From NCBI RefSeq assembly GCF_949628265.1, contig NC_088788.1:4278001-4342000 (forward strand): 64,000 nucleotides of DNA. Direction: 5' to 3'. Shown here one piece after another: positions 46,365-59,064 of this stretch. This DNA is from Cloeon dipterum (taxonomy: Eukaryota; Arthropoda; Insecta; Ephemeroptera; Baetidae). The position numbers and the translations under genes were made by a program. The notes below the pieces were generated by a model. That model saw only the letters and a program-made list of their open reading frames with translations. It was not told the DNA's origin and did not search any database. The first letter of the stretch is position 1. Every line of letters begins with the position of its first letter.

Positions 46365-49169
46365 AGCTTTCAAGGCAGGTCAAAAGCTTTAGAAGATTCT
46401 GCGGGCTTGAGTAGGCGATGAGGCCCTCGTCGTTGCACCAGCCCTTGCGTCCCTGCTGGTGGTAGCGCAGTCCGTACTTGTCCTCGAAGTTTCCCTTGTA
46501 CGCGCGCACTGTGGCCAGTTTTTCCATCACTTCACAGTAGCGAATCACTCCACCGCCCAGGCTTTTTAATATCGCGTGCGGAGCGCACGAGTCCCACCTG
46601 CAATCGAGACGGACAAAAATGGCTTGACACGCGTCGCGATAAATTTTCAACTGTGGTAAAAGCCTTACCGGCGGCAATCGGGTGTGCAGGTACGTGTTAA
46701 CAAGGAGCGAAAATAATGTGCCCAAGCCTTAACACTCATAGATGTCTGGTTAAATAAAATGAGATGGTTTAATGGTGTGATTTCAGTGCAAAGAGGCATT
46801 GAACCTTGTAATATTGTAGTATAATATATTTTGTTACAATTTTAAAAGCAATCTGAGCCCATGACAAAATTAACTGTAATAATAATTGAAACTATTTTGA
46901 TAGAAATCAAACTAACTTTCCTGAAAACTTAACTCACCCCCTAACAATTTATATTTTTCGTCCAATGTTCGTTCTGTCTAAGCGTCATTATTTGATTTTC
47001 TTGAAATTAATTAAACTAATGAATTTTTTTTAACAAAATGAGGAAATAATCTACAAAATTTCGACAAAAACATTATTTGCTTTTTAAAACCTGAGAATTC
47101 AAATGAAAATAAATCAAAATTCAGCGTTCTAGAACTGAATTTTAAGAAAATCATGTTAGAAAAAAATTGTTTCCTCAGACTGCCAGGATTCTTAGAATAA
47201 ATCAAAATGTTACAAATAAACCAGCGGAATTTTGATAAAATAAAAAACTAATTCATGCAGTCATAAACCTTTATCGTTATATAATTTAAAAGATTTACGG
47301 AAATTAAATATAAATCCTGCCTTCTTTTAAACATATGGATCAAGGTGAAGCCTCACTTCAAATTCTAGCAAGTGTCTCATTATTTGTTGCATGAATAGAT
47401 TCTGCAACAGGTGCAACGCTCTACGTGTGTACTACTTGGAGCCAAGGAAACGTGCAGGAGGAGCAACAAAAAATATTTTCTTGCAGCGCATGCACGAAAT
47501 AATTGGATGAAAACAGCCATGCAAGGAAATTCGTGATTACCATCAAGCAGACAAGACATAAATGTGCAATTTATTCCAGTCCTACCTGAAAGTAGATCCT
47601 CTTGATAGAATATAAATGTCAGCTAATCCCCGAGCAACACTTAGAAGCTTGTAGCCCGCGCCTGCAGCTTCGACTAGCTCAAAATGTTTGGCCAGGTTTT
47701 CTTTTAGTGCATCAGTTTCGCTTCCACTTAGAACGACTGTGCTGGTTGGTGAAGGAGGCGCGCTAAACGAGTTACGAACCGTGCCCTCGCAGCTCACACC
47801 CCAATAAAAAGTACCCCGCCAACTGCAAGACATTTTAAAATGTTAAAAACGGTGTTTCATTTATTTTTAAACATAAAAAACTTAATATGAAATTGAATAA
47901 CGAAAAATGGGGCTGAAAAATATGCTTCAAAAACTTCCTGATAGAAAATAGTTGCTTGAAAAATTTTAAAAACAATTTTTTAAACACAAAAATCAGTAAT
48001 TAATCATTTTTTACCTATCACCATTTTCTAGGAAGAAAGGTTGGTTTACAACCCCAATCATAGGCTCTCCAGATTTCCTATTGTAGGCTCCAATGAGAAC
48101 GGTAACACATCTGAGTCCACAAACATAAATGTCGTGCGAGTCAGGTGAACATTCTGTGCCTTGAATATACTCAGCTGTCGAATCTAGGATTCACAAATTC
48201 AAAATTTATGTCATTCTGTCTTGAATTACAAATAATTTACCGATTGGATCGATCCATATGCCTATGGTGTCCATGGGAAGCAAATTGTTTGTATCGTTAA
48301 GTTCTTGAGGAATATCAGAATCAATAATCACATCTCTGTGGACTTCGAGGGCCAATAGGTCAGCGGCGCTTCTGTCCCCGTCTAAGACCTTGAAAGGCAA
48401 AACGCGTAAGCACATTTCTGCACCATAATATGAATATCAAATGGCTTTTACTTTGCTCAAGAGTTCGGCCGTGTCTTCTTGGCTTGCCATTATTTTCACT
48501 TCGATGGTCTCGCCCAGCGTGTTGGTGAACACATTTGACTCCTCGCCTTGGATGAAGCCGATCAACTCGGGGAACTGAAACAAATTTTAATAATTGACAC
48601 TCAAAAAGGTTAAAATCAACAAGAGAGAATGTCAAGGCAGCTTTTCGGCATTTATATTAGCAAGGGTACGCGAAACTGGGTCATTGGATGCTGCGTATGC
48701 ACACTTTTATTGAGCGCCTTGCAGACCCCGCTATGCAACCAGCGGTGCATCTGGGTCACGCTGCTTGCATAAATTGCACCGACGCTACGATAGATTATGC
48801 TTGTCTCTATAATTAAATCAAATCGATAATTTTAAACTGTAAAATTCACATTCTAAGATGAATAAAATTTTAACTTAGATCAATTGATATTCAATCATGA
48901 AATTCAAAAGTAGTCTCTTCTTGAATTATTAAAAGGAATAAAAAAATCAATACCTTAGATCCCAGCTCATGTTTGACTGTTTCCTGAATGAGAACGTCGG
49001 CCAGCGTTTTGAAGTCCTGCACAAAGCGCTGGTTTTTTTCCTCGTTGCTCTTTTCCTGAACGAGAAGCCTGAAGAGCTGTACTTCCCTGCGACACGCGCG
49101 GGCAATGTTGGCCGCCTTCTCGGACACATTGATGATGGCCTGTAGAAAGCTCTTCATGTTGGCCAGCAT
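46363..49169 (-). CDS. INPP1: Inositol polyphosphate 1-phosphatase
   Basis: Lithium-sensitive, Mg-dependent phosphatase that removes the 1-phosphate from Ins(1,4)P2 and Ins(1,3,4)P3. Exons in transcript order: 49169-48954, 48574-48452, 48388-48241, 48183-48015, 47822-47586 and 46597-46363, joining in frame to 375 aa (human 399). The N-terminus has the family stretch VSEKAANIARACR and DFKTLADVLIQE. The metal-binding signature of this superfamily is complete: GEES (82-85), WIDPIDST (158-165, built across the 48241/48183 junction) and WDSCAPHA...LGGG from residue 299. The start is the ATG giving MLANMK; the exon appears to begin at an acceptor (TTTTCAG) 8 nt upstream, which implies a 5' non-coding exon. 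An in-frame ATG at 49193 would need no splice there. It converges with ASNS. Confidence 0.95.
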
Positions 49170-49590
49170 CGTGATTCCTGAAAACCAATCCATATTTATT
49201 TTTTAGACCAAATTTCAGCCTCACGTTATTCCGATTAGGATCTATTAATCATATTTTTTAAAAATAAAAAATCATAAATTGAAAAGTATTAACACCAGAC
49301 AAAATGCAAATTGTTGCAAATATGATAATGATATTTAAGCAAAATATTTATATCGAATTATTTATAAAAATAATATAATTAATATTCTGAGAAACATTTT
49401 AACTCTAGTTATAACTCATTCAACTTTAACTCTTCCAGTAGCTATATTTCTACAGTCATTGATGACTATATAATTCATTAAAATCAATATCATATTACCA
49501 GCAAAAAAATCATAGTAACTTAAAGAATAGTAACAAATGAAAATAATCAAGTAAATATAAATGTGGAATAAAAAAAAAACAACGTAAAAT
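49170..49590. other. INPP1 upstream/intron sequence
   Basis: Very AT-rich and probably the intron between an unseen 5' exon and the first coding exon of INPP1. No other feature. Confidence 0.4.
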
Positions 49591-50032
49591 TTAAAGTGGA
49601 ATGATACTGGGCAACAATTGAAAATTACTTAAATTGTTGGATACCTTAAACAATTGACCGATAAAAAATTTGTCCAACAATTTGCAATAATAAAAAAATG
49701 ACCTTCCTACAATAAAAATTCAAATTTTGCCAATTTTCTCCAAAATTTGCAGTGCTTGAACATATTTTCTCGGCATATTCCGATTCCTCTCGTCGAGATC
49801 TGTTCAACGGTGTATGCCACTTATTGGGGAAACTCTTGGTTTTGAAATTAAATCGGATTTCAAGTAAGGAGACAGCCATTACCATTTGAAAAGCACGCTA
49901 ACTTTCCAGCCAATTTTCTAAAAAATTACAGTGCTTCTTAGGTCAATTTAGGCTTTAAATGAATCCTAAGGGATGAGTTTATGCATTGGCAACAAGCATT
50001 TTCCAGGCTTTTGCAGAATCATTCCTCTTTAA
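49591..50032 (-). mobile_element. TTAA-flanked MITE, copy e
   Basis: 442 bp with TTAA at both ends, upstream of the first INPP1 coding exon. Confidence 0.85.
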
Positions 50033-50295
50033 AAAAATCTGTTTTGCTCGTTCAGTGCTTATAGCCTAACAATGACCTACTTTATTCATTGTTAGGGGCT
50101 GCATGTACAGCCCAAAACAAATATTGAAAAAGGCCGGAAGCTGACAAAAATAACCCACTCCTCTTGTTTGAATGAACTCAGGCTTCCTTTATTTGTAGCA
50201 CACCCAGGTGCTGTTTCCAATCAATGAATAGGTTGCTCCGTGAAAAATCCCTATTGAATTCTTGGGATATATAGAATTCTTGAAGTTGAATGATA

Positions 50296-51126
50296 GATTG
50301 ATCATCTTTTCGTCAGCAGAGTAACTTTTCTGCATGAAATGTAAACACCCTAAAAATGGGGGAAATAGGAGGAGTAAAGCTTCAGGGTTGCGTCCCAAGG
50401 GTGGGTCTATTAAGGGTAGGGGTTTTGGAGAGGATCAAGTTAGGCTTCAATTTAATTGCTTTCATATTCGCTCTAATTGGCAACTTGCAATACATATCAA
50501 GGTGACCAAGATATCAACAAATATTTTTGGCAATCTACAGTTTACAATAATTTTTAAATTTGATTCCTAAAAAGGGATTTAACTCTTTTTAGAAAAAGCG
50601 GTATCATCAAGAAGTGCCACTTTTCCGCGTAACGATTTTTCAGGGAACGATTGTGCATGATTCGTCGTGTAAGGAGACAAAAGTGCGGCAAAAGTTTTTA
50701 GGGCTCCTTTTAACGAAAAAACAAGCGCTAACAAAAGAGTGCACCCTGCAGCATGGTTCATTGACCAGCACATAATATGTTTGAGCTGCGGGGGTGCAGG
50801 GGAAAAGCATCAAAATTTGCCGCGGTCATAGGCAATTTTAAAAAGAGGCTGATAGGATCTTTTGTTTATTATCACACAGAGAAAGTGCTTTGTTTCGGTC
50901 TGCTCTGTCCAGTAAATTTTCCCATTTATCAAACCCCATGCACATGCAGTAAAACAGTGAGAACCCATGCTCTGAACAAAGAAAGCAGAATTCTTAACAA
51001 AAAGCCAAGAGAATAAAGCACTGGGCGCGTATATAGTGCAGCCACCGCACATAATAAAATTTCATTTAATATTTAAGACACTTTTTGGATTAGAAATGAA
51101 GTGATTTCAAAAAGAGTAGCATATTT
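50296..51126. repeat. ~830-bp dispersed repeat, copy A
   Basis: High identity by eye over its whole length to 58244-59064. It contains a CGTATATAG TATA-like motif near its right end. I found no TIRs, no target duplication and no coding capacity, so the element class is unknown; a solo LTR or SINE-like unit is possible. Confidence 0.75.
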
Positions 51127-51133
51127 CTCTGAA

Positions 51134-51290
51134 AGAGTGCACCCTGCAGCACGATTCATTGAACACATATGTGTGAGCTGCGGGGTGCATGGCAAAGCGT
51201 TAAAATTTGCCTCGGTCATAGCCAAGCTTAAAAATCGGCTGATAGAATATTTAAATTATTATCACAGAGTGAAAAGTGCTTAATGTTTCA
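51134..51290. repeat. Partial tandem copy of the ~830-bp repeat
   Basis: About 155 bp matching 50733-50890 of copy A (the segment starting GAGTGCACCCTGCAGCA), directly downstream of copy A. It is a partial duplication or a remnant of another copy. Confidence 0.7.
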
Positions 51291-51356
51291 GTTCAACTTG
51301 CATGGTAATTGCAATATTGATTTTAAACATTAAATCACTCAGATGAGCATACCCAC

Positions 51357-51661
51357 TCGAATGATACAGGGCAAGAATTGAAAATTATAAATAATTTGAA
51401 TTGTTGGATGCTAGAAACAATTTGTTCAACAATTTGCAATAGTAAAAAAGGACCTTCCTACAGTAAAAATTCAAATTTTGCCAATTTTCAAGTAAGGAGA
51501 CAGCCCTTACCATTTGAAGAGCACGCTAACTTTGCAGCCAATTTTCTCAGAAAACTACATAGCTTCTTAGGTCAATTTAAGCCTTAACTGAATCCTAAGG
51601 GACGAGTTAATGCATTGCCAACAAGCACTTTCCAGGCTTTTGCAGTATCATTCTTCTTTAA
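51357..51661 (-). mobile_element. TTAA-flanked MITE, copy f (internally deleted)
   Basis: About 305 bp. The left TIR is eroded and about 130 bp of the centre, including the ATCTCGACGAGAGG region, is missing. The right end with TTAA is intact. Confidence 0.75.
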
Positions 51662-53743
51662 ATAATATTTTGGTGTTTGAATTAACGTGTATCTCCTTTT
51701 TCTTTCATTGTAAACAGAAGAATATTATGTAAAATATCATTTACTAAATTACCAAGAGAGGCCCTGCATGCTTTCAATCTCTTTAAAATTTAGTATTTAT
51801 ATATTTTGTCGGGGGAAACACTCTAGATTGAGTCAGAAATAAATTGTAAGGTTAGAATTAGATTTTAAATCTTTAATTTGGTTCAAAATGACCAAATTTG
51901 ATCTAGCACTGTTGCTCTTTGCCATTTTAATACCTTTTTACAATAATTAACGTTTCTTTAAAATTCAATACTGGTCTAGTTTTTATTTTGTAAAGAACCC
52001 TGAAGCTAAAATTAAAATTTAAGCTTGAAATATTCCCTAAATTTCAAGAATTCTCTTTCAATCTCGACTGAATGAAATTTTCGTTTGACCCCGCAGAAGA
52101 GACAAACAATTTTCGGGCGAGAGTGAGAAGAGTGATGCGAATCAAAGAAAAGAAAGCGCGTGACGAACTGGCACGGGCGTGCGGGCGCTCGGCGGGCACG
52201 GGGTAGCCTACCTTTCAATGGCGCATTCCAGTCGGCCGTCCAGAGGAGAATGAGTCTAGGCGGGCGGCCAGCAGCAACTCGGGGCTTCCTGCTCTAATGC
52301 GCGGCCCCAATCCTTTGTTTACTTTTGCGTCATCTCAGCCTTGAACCCTTCGCCTTTTTGCGGCTATTTCAGGCGCCGGTGCATCGTACCCGGAACCCAA
52401 ATTTGGCCGCCCGCGTTGCTTTTTGCCGCGGCGCGCGTGAACACACACGCCGGGCCCAGACCGCGCGAGTAAAAATAGAGAATTTCTCCTTCTAATTGTC
52501 CGGCCGTCCGCTAATATCTGCGACACACACACCACAGACGACCTCGTCCTGCTCGTCTTTGTTTTGGTTTTCGCAGCGACTTTCTCTCTCTACCGAGTGC
52601 ACAGCGAAACACGCGGTCGCGATTCGCGCTCCCAACATCAGATGGCCGCACAACGTCCATTCTGGCCCGCCGCCGGCGATCTAATAAAAAATACACACCA
52701 CTAACTCTTCACTCTGTCTTGTTGGCTTTCAGCCACACTCAGAAAATAATTTATCAAAATGTTTGAAAAGAAAAATCTTGGAGTAATGTGTTTTTCTTCA
52801 CTTTCTTCAGGAGTAAATAGAAAAAAACGTTATTGGCTGTTTTGCAATAATTGCAGTCGTCAATTTAGCACAGTCGCTAAAATTTTAATTAAATCGAGTA
52901 TTTTTAAAGAATTTGGAATCCTTTTTTAATAAATAATATAATTTAAAGTTTCTATCCACTTTAATCTAATTATTTACAAGAAGAGCAGTGCAAAAAAAAC
53001 CCATAGAAAATTTAAGCTAATTTTTGGCACTGCTTTTACCACAGCATTCCTAACAGTTGCATTTTTTTCTGCACTTTCAAATTCAGTCCTCACTTGATAA
53101 GCCACACAAAGAAGCGTGGGACATGATCCAAATTCTGCTCAATCCGGTGCACAAAAGTTGTTGAATAGATAGAAATACCGGCAATTATACTTGCAAAAAG
53201 TATACAATTTTTTATTTCCGAGAATCTTACTTCCCGTCCTGAACCTTTAATTCTAACGAAGGGAAATATTAATTAAACATTGATTAAATATATTTTTTTA
53301 GAAATAAGTACTCTTGTGGTGAGCTTGCGCCTCTCCGCTGTTTCGTCCTCATCTTTGAAAACTGAAAATATATGAAAGAGGAGAATGCAATATAATTTAA
53401 AAAGGAAATTGGATTTTTTTAATTATGCATAATCTCAAAATTAATAAGTTATGCTGTTGTTGCTAAGCTTTTGCTCACCTTGTAAAAAACAATTCAATGC
53501 GGCGTTTGACTGTTTCAAAGCGATACAACAAAATGCCAGGTTAAAGTGCAGGCTGTTGGTTTTGTAACATTATATTATCTCGTCATCGTCAACAGGAAAT
53601 ACTTATCGTTGACGCTACAATTGATAGTGCGAAAAGTGTCAAACTAAGTGTGATTTTAACTAATGCTAAAATAAAAGTAAAAACGAGGGCGCAATTTCTT
53701 CCATAACGTGTTTTTTTTATTTAACAACAATGTTGATTTTCAG
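51662..53743. other. Non-coding, CpG island in the middle
   Basis: AT-rich on both sides of the 52.1-52.7 kb CpG island. An ~80-bp segment at about 53070-53145 recurs near 54020-54060 and 54361-54380, split by about 300 bp. Confidence 0.45.
52219..52700 (-). promoter_or_regulatory. CpG-rich island, possible INPP1 first exon and promoter
   Basis: GC-rich 0.5 kb in AT-rich surroundings. On the minus strand it ends at a donor-like AAAG|GTAGGC (exon side at 52219), which could splice to the INPP1 acceptor near 49177. There is no coding evidence, and the link to INPP1 is inference from position. Confidence 0.3.
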
Positions 53744-54079
53744 GAAATGTCTCGAGAGTGTCCATGGCGGTCTCAATGTCCGGAAATCGTTCGCTGCCGT
53801 CAGCTGCAGGCCCCCTACGGCCCAACCCTGTTCCTCGTCCGACGACCAGGACCCCTGAGCCTGATTCTCAGGGCATCTACAGTTTCGAAGCCGACCAAGG
53901 TGCGGCTGTTGGGCCGGCATTGGTGCTCCTGCAAGACATTCGCCACCGAAAACGAATTGTGCGTGCACTTGTGCTGGGCTTTGCTGCGACTTTTCCGACT
54001 ATCACCGACAAATACTCTTTTCTGCACTTTCAAATTCAGTCCTCACCTGATAAGTCACATTTTCACAACTAAAAAATAA
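53744..54079 (+). pseudogene. ZSWIM2-like SWIM zinc-finger exon (isolated fragment or single exon)
   Basis: After a splice-acceptor-like TTTTCAG, 111 codons are open to a stop at 54077-54079. The product has GPTLFLVRR, then LLGRHWCSCKTF, then ELCVHLCWALLRLFRLS. This is the CxCx9CxH SWIM zinc finger and the flanking sequence of ZSWIM2, an E3 ubiquitin ligase with RING and ZZ domains in vertebrates. I see no RING or ZZ exon downstream in this window and no initiating exon upstream. The C-terminal ~25 codons run into sequence that is duplicated at about 53070 and are probably not coding. The zinc ligands are intact, so this may be a young fragment or one exon of a gene I cannot complete. Confidence 0.55.
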
Positions 54080-55102
54080 ACTGTGACCTAATACGATTTT
54101 TCTTATTTGTACTTTTCTTCCTGTTGACACAAAAAAACACCGAATTTAAAAAGAATTTCAGTCGATTTTTATCAATTTTAACATTTATCCCGTAATTTTT
54201 TGAAACATTTAATGGGGCAATTAATTTTTAATTATTAATTTAGAGTTTGCAGAATTTTGAGATATTAATCAAGTTGAATTATTCAATCTAGAAATTAAAA
54301 TAAAATTTCGCCAGTGGACTAAACGGCCTAAACAGGTCCATCCAACAGCATTAAATAAAAAGAAGCGTGGAACATGATAAGGTGTCCCTGCACACCTCTC
54401 CACTTTTTTTATACTGGTAGCATTTACCTATATATATAAACAAGAAAAGATCAGGTGAAATGTCAACGCGAGAAGTGGGAAAGGCAGAGAACAGTTTTTT
54501 TTAAATAGCGTTGGCGTGCCACTATAACAACGTAACATTTTATTAAAATTAAAATATAAATTAATTAATCTCAACGCACTCTAATGGCTTTATAACCAAA
54601 AGCACTATTTGATGGCTATTTTCTGATAGTCTTGCTGGAGAACGATATCTCCTTGGTGACAGGAATTAATGTTAAACAAATCCTCCCCTTGAACCCGGCG
54701 TCAGTCGCGCAACAACGCCATGCCCACCAGTTAAACATACACAAGCTCCACGTTTTCCGGTTTCGGCACTTAAAGGTAATCTTTTTGAATTTATTAGCAG
54801 CAAAGGAAACTTATCGTAAAAGAGATTTTCTATTCTTAAAAGCACCTCCAGAGAATACTCAGAAAATAGACTGTTGTTGCTTACTTAACTCGTTTACAAA
54901 CTAAGTAAATTTATAAGTGATTGAAAATATCTGCTTTTCCCACCATTAAATTTATCATGCTAATTTGAATTTAATATTCCCGTTTGCGTGGGAATTTGTG
55001 AAATGTTGACTTCACCGACTAAGAATAAAAATTCCTATAGGCCTGGAAATCAAAACATTTTCTATAATTTGCTCTTACGGTCAGGAATTTAAATTTAACA
55101 TC
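54080..55102. other. Non-coding, AT-rich
   Basis: It contains the second half of the split duplication (54361-54380) and the possible exon listed at 54630-54775. Nothing else. Confidence 0.45.
54630..54775 (+). other. Possible exon, unidentified
   Basis: 146 nt bounded by an acceptor-like CTGATAG and a donor-like AAAG|GTAAT, open in one frame and richer in GC than its surroundings. Translation gives no family I recognise. It could be a further exon of the ZSWIM2-like fragment 0.6 kb upstream, or chance. Confidence 0.15.
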
Positions 55103-55529
55103 TTAAAGTGGAAATGATACTGTAAAATCCTGGAAAATGCGTGTTGCTAATGCATAAACTCATCCCTTAGGATTCAGTTAAAGCCTAAATTGACCTAAGA
55201 AGCACTAATTTTTTTTAGAAAATTGGCTGGAAAATTACCGTGCTTTTTAAATGGTAATGGCTGTCTCCTTACTTGAAATCCGATTTAATTTCAAAACCAA
55301 GAGTTTCCCCAATAAGTGACATACACAATTGGACAGATCTCGACGAGAGGAATCGGAATATGCCAAGAAAATATGTTCAAGCACTGTAAATTTTGGAGAA
55401 AATTGGCAAAATTTGAATTTTTACTGTAGGAAGGTCCTTTTTTATGATTTCAAATTGTTGAACAAATTGTTTATGGCCTCCAACAATTCAAATAATTTTC
55501 AATTGTCACCCATTATCATTCCACTTTAA
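55103..55529 (+). mobile_element. TTAA-flanked MITE, copy g
   Basis: 427 bp with TTAA at both ends, the same layout as copy d, and short internal deletions. Confidence 0.83.
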
Positions 55530-58243
55530 CTGTTCATGCTTCCTGCGTGAAAAGGATTTGTGATTTGCTGTTTTGAGGTCCAAACTGACTAAGCAAGCAG
55601 GTCCGAAAAGCCGCCTCGACATAATGCATTGATATAAATTAAAAGAAAAAACCACGTGTGATGAGTTTAATCTTACTGATTTTACACAAGCAATCAATCA
55701 GGCTAACAAATTGAAAAATTGTAAAATAAAATTAATGTTACACTACCCCGAACAGCAGCTCATGGGCTCAATACAGCCATTTTTATGCCGCCCCCGCACA
55801 AACTTCTTTTACTGAAACGCCTGACATTTGTCCATAAATAGCCGATGAAAAGGTGCGTAAACCAGCAAGTTGTGTGTCCGCGTCGATGCGCCTCCCAATT
55901 CGAGCATTTTGGGTCACTAAACTCACCAATCTTTACATTGGTCGGCCAGTAGTAAATCCCCGAACCGCTCTAATGCATGCCTGCACTGCTTTGAAACTCC
56001 TGAGAAGGCCTTAACAATGCGAGCCAATGGGCTCGTTGTTGGCTCATTGTTATTTACTACATAACAGCAGGGTTGTCCCTGTTGTTGTTCGTTTCTCTTT
56101 TTTTTGCACTCTGAAATGAGCGTTAGGTGCAACAATCGTTGATTCAAAAAGCTGCTTTGCGGTATGAAAGCGTGTAAGGAAGTGATTTATTCTGACAATT
56201 TTTACATTCCATGCCTAAAAAAGTTCGCTTCTGGGAGATCTATTATCCGATCCATTGTAAAATTAGAAGAATAGTGTTGCACAGTTATTTAACAAATGGC
56301 TAGGTAAGTTTTATTAGAAAGTTTATCGGAGAAACAACACACATACCCTATCTGTAGGGTTGATGAATGAGCGAGGGTCGCCTCTATACAAAATATTCGT
56401 TTGACAGGTTTTTATGGCGGGGCAAAATATTGCTATCCGACAATACTTTCCATAAAGATTTCGCTTCCTGACGGACAAGCAAATAATGAGAAACTTTCCA
56501 TTCCCTCTTGGGATTTCTGTCTCCAATTAGTATTTTAACATCTTTTTCATAAATTCATCGTTTATGTCCCGGCAAATTATTATATTTAATGCAGGGTTGC
56601 ATTTGCTTACCACCCGTTATTTCACCACTGGTTTTTACCACTCAATTTTTACCAATTTCTTGCGCAAGAATTGCAAGAAATGAATTTATTCCATTTTTAT
56701 TCTGTGAAAATCTAAAAATTTCGGTCGGAGTGCTCAAAATTTCCTCCGCTGAGCAGAAATTTTCTTTTAAATTGCCATTATGCTGCCTCAATTTCTCCAA
56801 AAATTTATCTCTGACAATTTTTCAAGTCTAATAATTAGGAATTTATTGAAAAATAAGGTGAAAACATTGCCTGCAAGAAACTGTTAAAAATTAAAAAAAC
56901 GCACTGCATTTTAATTAAAAAATGCGGGTATTTTGCAACCCCGATTCGATCAATGAATAATTAAATTATAATAATATAAATAAATATGTATTTTTTGTTT
57001 AATTTTTGCTTTCTATATTCTTCTTGGTGTTCGTCATAAAACAACATTTTTTTTATTGCTCCGCGAACATGCTCTTTGTAATACAATGCGCAATATATGT
57101 TCCGGTGCCGCAGCGAAAAATTGAATGGAAAAGGAGATCAAATTGAATTTGACTGCTGCAAAACGTAATTGTAGCAGGTCGTCCGTCTTGTTTTCTTTCT
57201 TTCTTTCCTTCTCTGGGCCGACACGCGTTGTATAGGTACGTCGTATGTGTGTGTGATTCTGCCCGGCGAGGTCACGAGGGGCCAACTGACTGGCGGAAAG
57301 TCTCGGCATATATATAAGAAAGCGCGCGTATAGGTCGGCTGGAACACACTACTGCAGCAAGCACTCACAAGACCAAAGGTCTCTAGATTGAATTTCCAAG
57401 CCGAAACCGAAACAGGGTCATAAAACACAGGCTATAAAACCTGGTGACTTCAGAAATTGGGAAATATCTCTCGTGTGTGTGTGTGTGCGCGCACGCTGGC
57501 TGGCTGGCTTCTTTTTTCTTATTTCGAGATAGCATGTGTTCAAAATAAGAGATCTGCTGCTGCTTGGTCTCTTTTTTTTCTTCTGCCCCTCCAATATCTC
57601 TCCAACGGCGGCAGGATAATACATAGAGAGCCAGCCAGCCACCCCTTTTGCAATCTCTTTATGTGGCAGCCCCCTTCAGCGCCTTTCAATCACCAAGCTG
57701 CTCCATCATACATATAAATATGGACGGTGTGTGTGTGTGTGCACCTTTTTCATTTGATACACCATCTCTCTCTCACGCCTGCTGCTGCTGCTGCTGCATC
57801 GGCATAATACGCTGCTCTGTGATGCCGTTTTTATAGATATATATGTGTACGTAGGCATACTGTGCCGACGCACCTTGCTTGATATTACGCACGCACTGCT
57901 TATGCAGCCGATGCGAGTGCACGCACACGCGTCGCATCCCAAATGAAAAACGGAACGAGCGCCTCCGCCGAAACTGCACAAGAGCAGTTCATTCTGCTGA
58001 CTGCTGAGACGAACGCAGAAATTGCCAATTTTTAGGATCGTGTCATTTTCAAGGCGTATAAAATATATAAGCCATGAAAATTGTGTTCAAAATCATCTTC
58101 GCTTCTAATTTTTATGTTTCAAAATAACTTTACGTTCTTTTAAAATGACTTAATTACACATCGGAAAATTTGAAAACCGAAGAAAAGATCAAGTTAAATT
58201 CAAAGTGAGGTAATTTTTTTTTTTTTAAAAAGGGATAAATTAT
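55530..58243. other. Non-coding, microsatellites and CpG-rich patch
   Basis: GC-richer at about 57040-58020 with (TG)n at 57473-57488 and 57728-57742, (TGC)n near 57778-57797 and TATATATAAG at about 57308. A minus-strand donor-like GATTG|GTGAGT lies near 55926, preceded 80 nt upstream by an acceptor-like CTTCTCAG. No gene could be built. Confidence 0.4.
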
Positions 58244-59064
58244 GATTGATCATCTTTTCGTCAGAGTAACTTTTCTGCATGAAATGTAAACACCCTTAAA
58301 AAGGGGGAAATAGGAGGAGTAAAGCATCAGGGTTGCGTCCCAAGGGGAGGGTCTATTAAGGGTAGGGGTTTTGGAGAGGATCTAGTCGGGTTTCAATTTA
58401 ATTGCTTTCATATTCGCTCTAATTGGCAACTTGCAATACATATCAAGGTGACCAAGATATCAACAAATATCTTTGGCAATCTACAGTTTACAAGAATTTT
58501 TAAATTTGAATCCTAAAAAGGGATATAACTCTTTTTAGAAAAAGCGGTATCATCAAGAAGTGCCACTTTTCCGCGTAACGATTTGTCAGGGAACGATTGT
58601 GCATGAGTCGTCGTGTAAGGAGCCAGTGCGGCAACAGTTTGTGTCGGGCTCCTTTTATCGCAAAGACAAGCGCTAACAAAGGAGTGCACCTGCAGCACAA
58701 TTCATTGATCACATATGTGTGAGCTGCGGGGGAGCATATTGAAATACAATAAAATTTGCCTCGGTCATAGCCAATTTTAAAAGTAGGCTGATAAAATATT
58801 GTTTTATTATCCCAGAGAGAAAGTGCTTTGTTCTAGTCTCCTCTGTCCAGTCATTTTCCCATTTATCAAGCCTATGCACAAATGCAATAAAATAGAGTGA
58901 CAACCCATACACTGAACAAAGAAAGCAGAATTCTAAAAAGAGCCAAGAGAAGACAGCACTGGGCGCGTATATAGTGCAGCCATCGCACATAATATAATTT
59001 CATTTAATATTTAAGACACTTTTTGGATTAGAAATGAAGTGATTTCAAAAAGAGTAGCATATTT
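58244..59064. repeat. ~830-bp dispersed repeat, copy B
   Basis: Same boundaries as copy A (GATTGATCATC at the left, AGCATATTT at the right), in the same orientation 8 kb away. Confidence 0.75.

Noticed and set aside
49646..49885. Repeated ORF of the type MAVSLLEIRFNFK seen at several places as a gene family
   Set aside because: Every instance lies inside a TTAA-flanked MITE; the shared frame is explained by copy homology, with stops and frameshifts in several copies.
50810..51052. Minus-strand ORF shared with 58709-58990 as a small conserved protein
   Set aside because: Both lie in the ~830-bp repeat and the frame diverges by indels after about 20 residues, which is not expected of a conserved protein.
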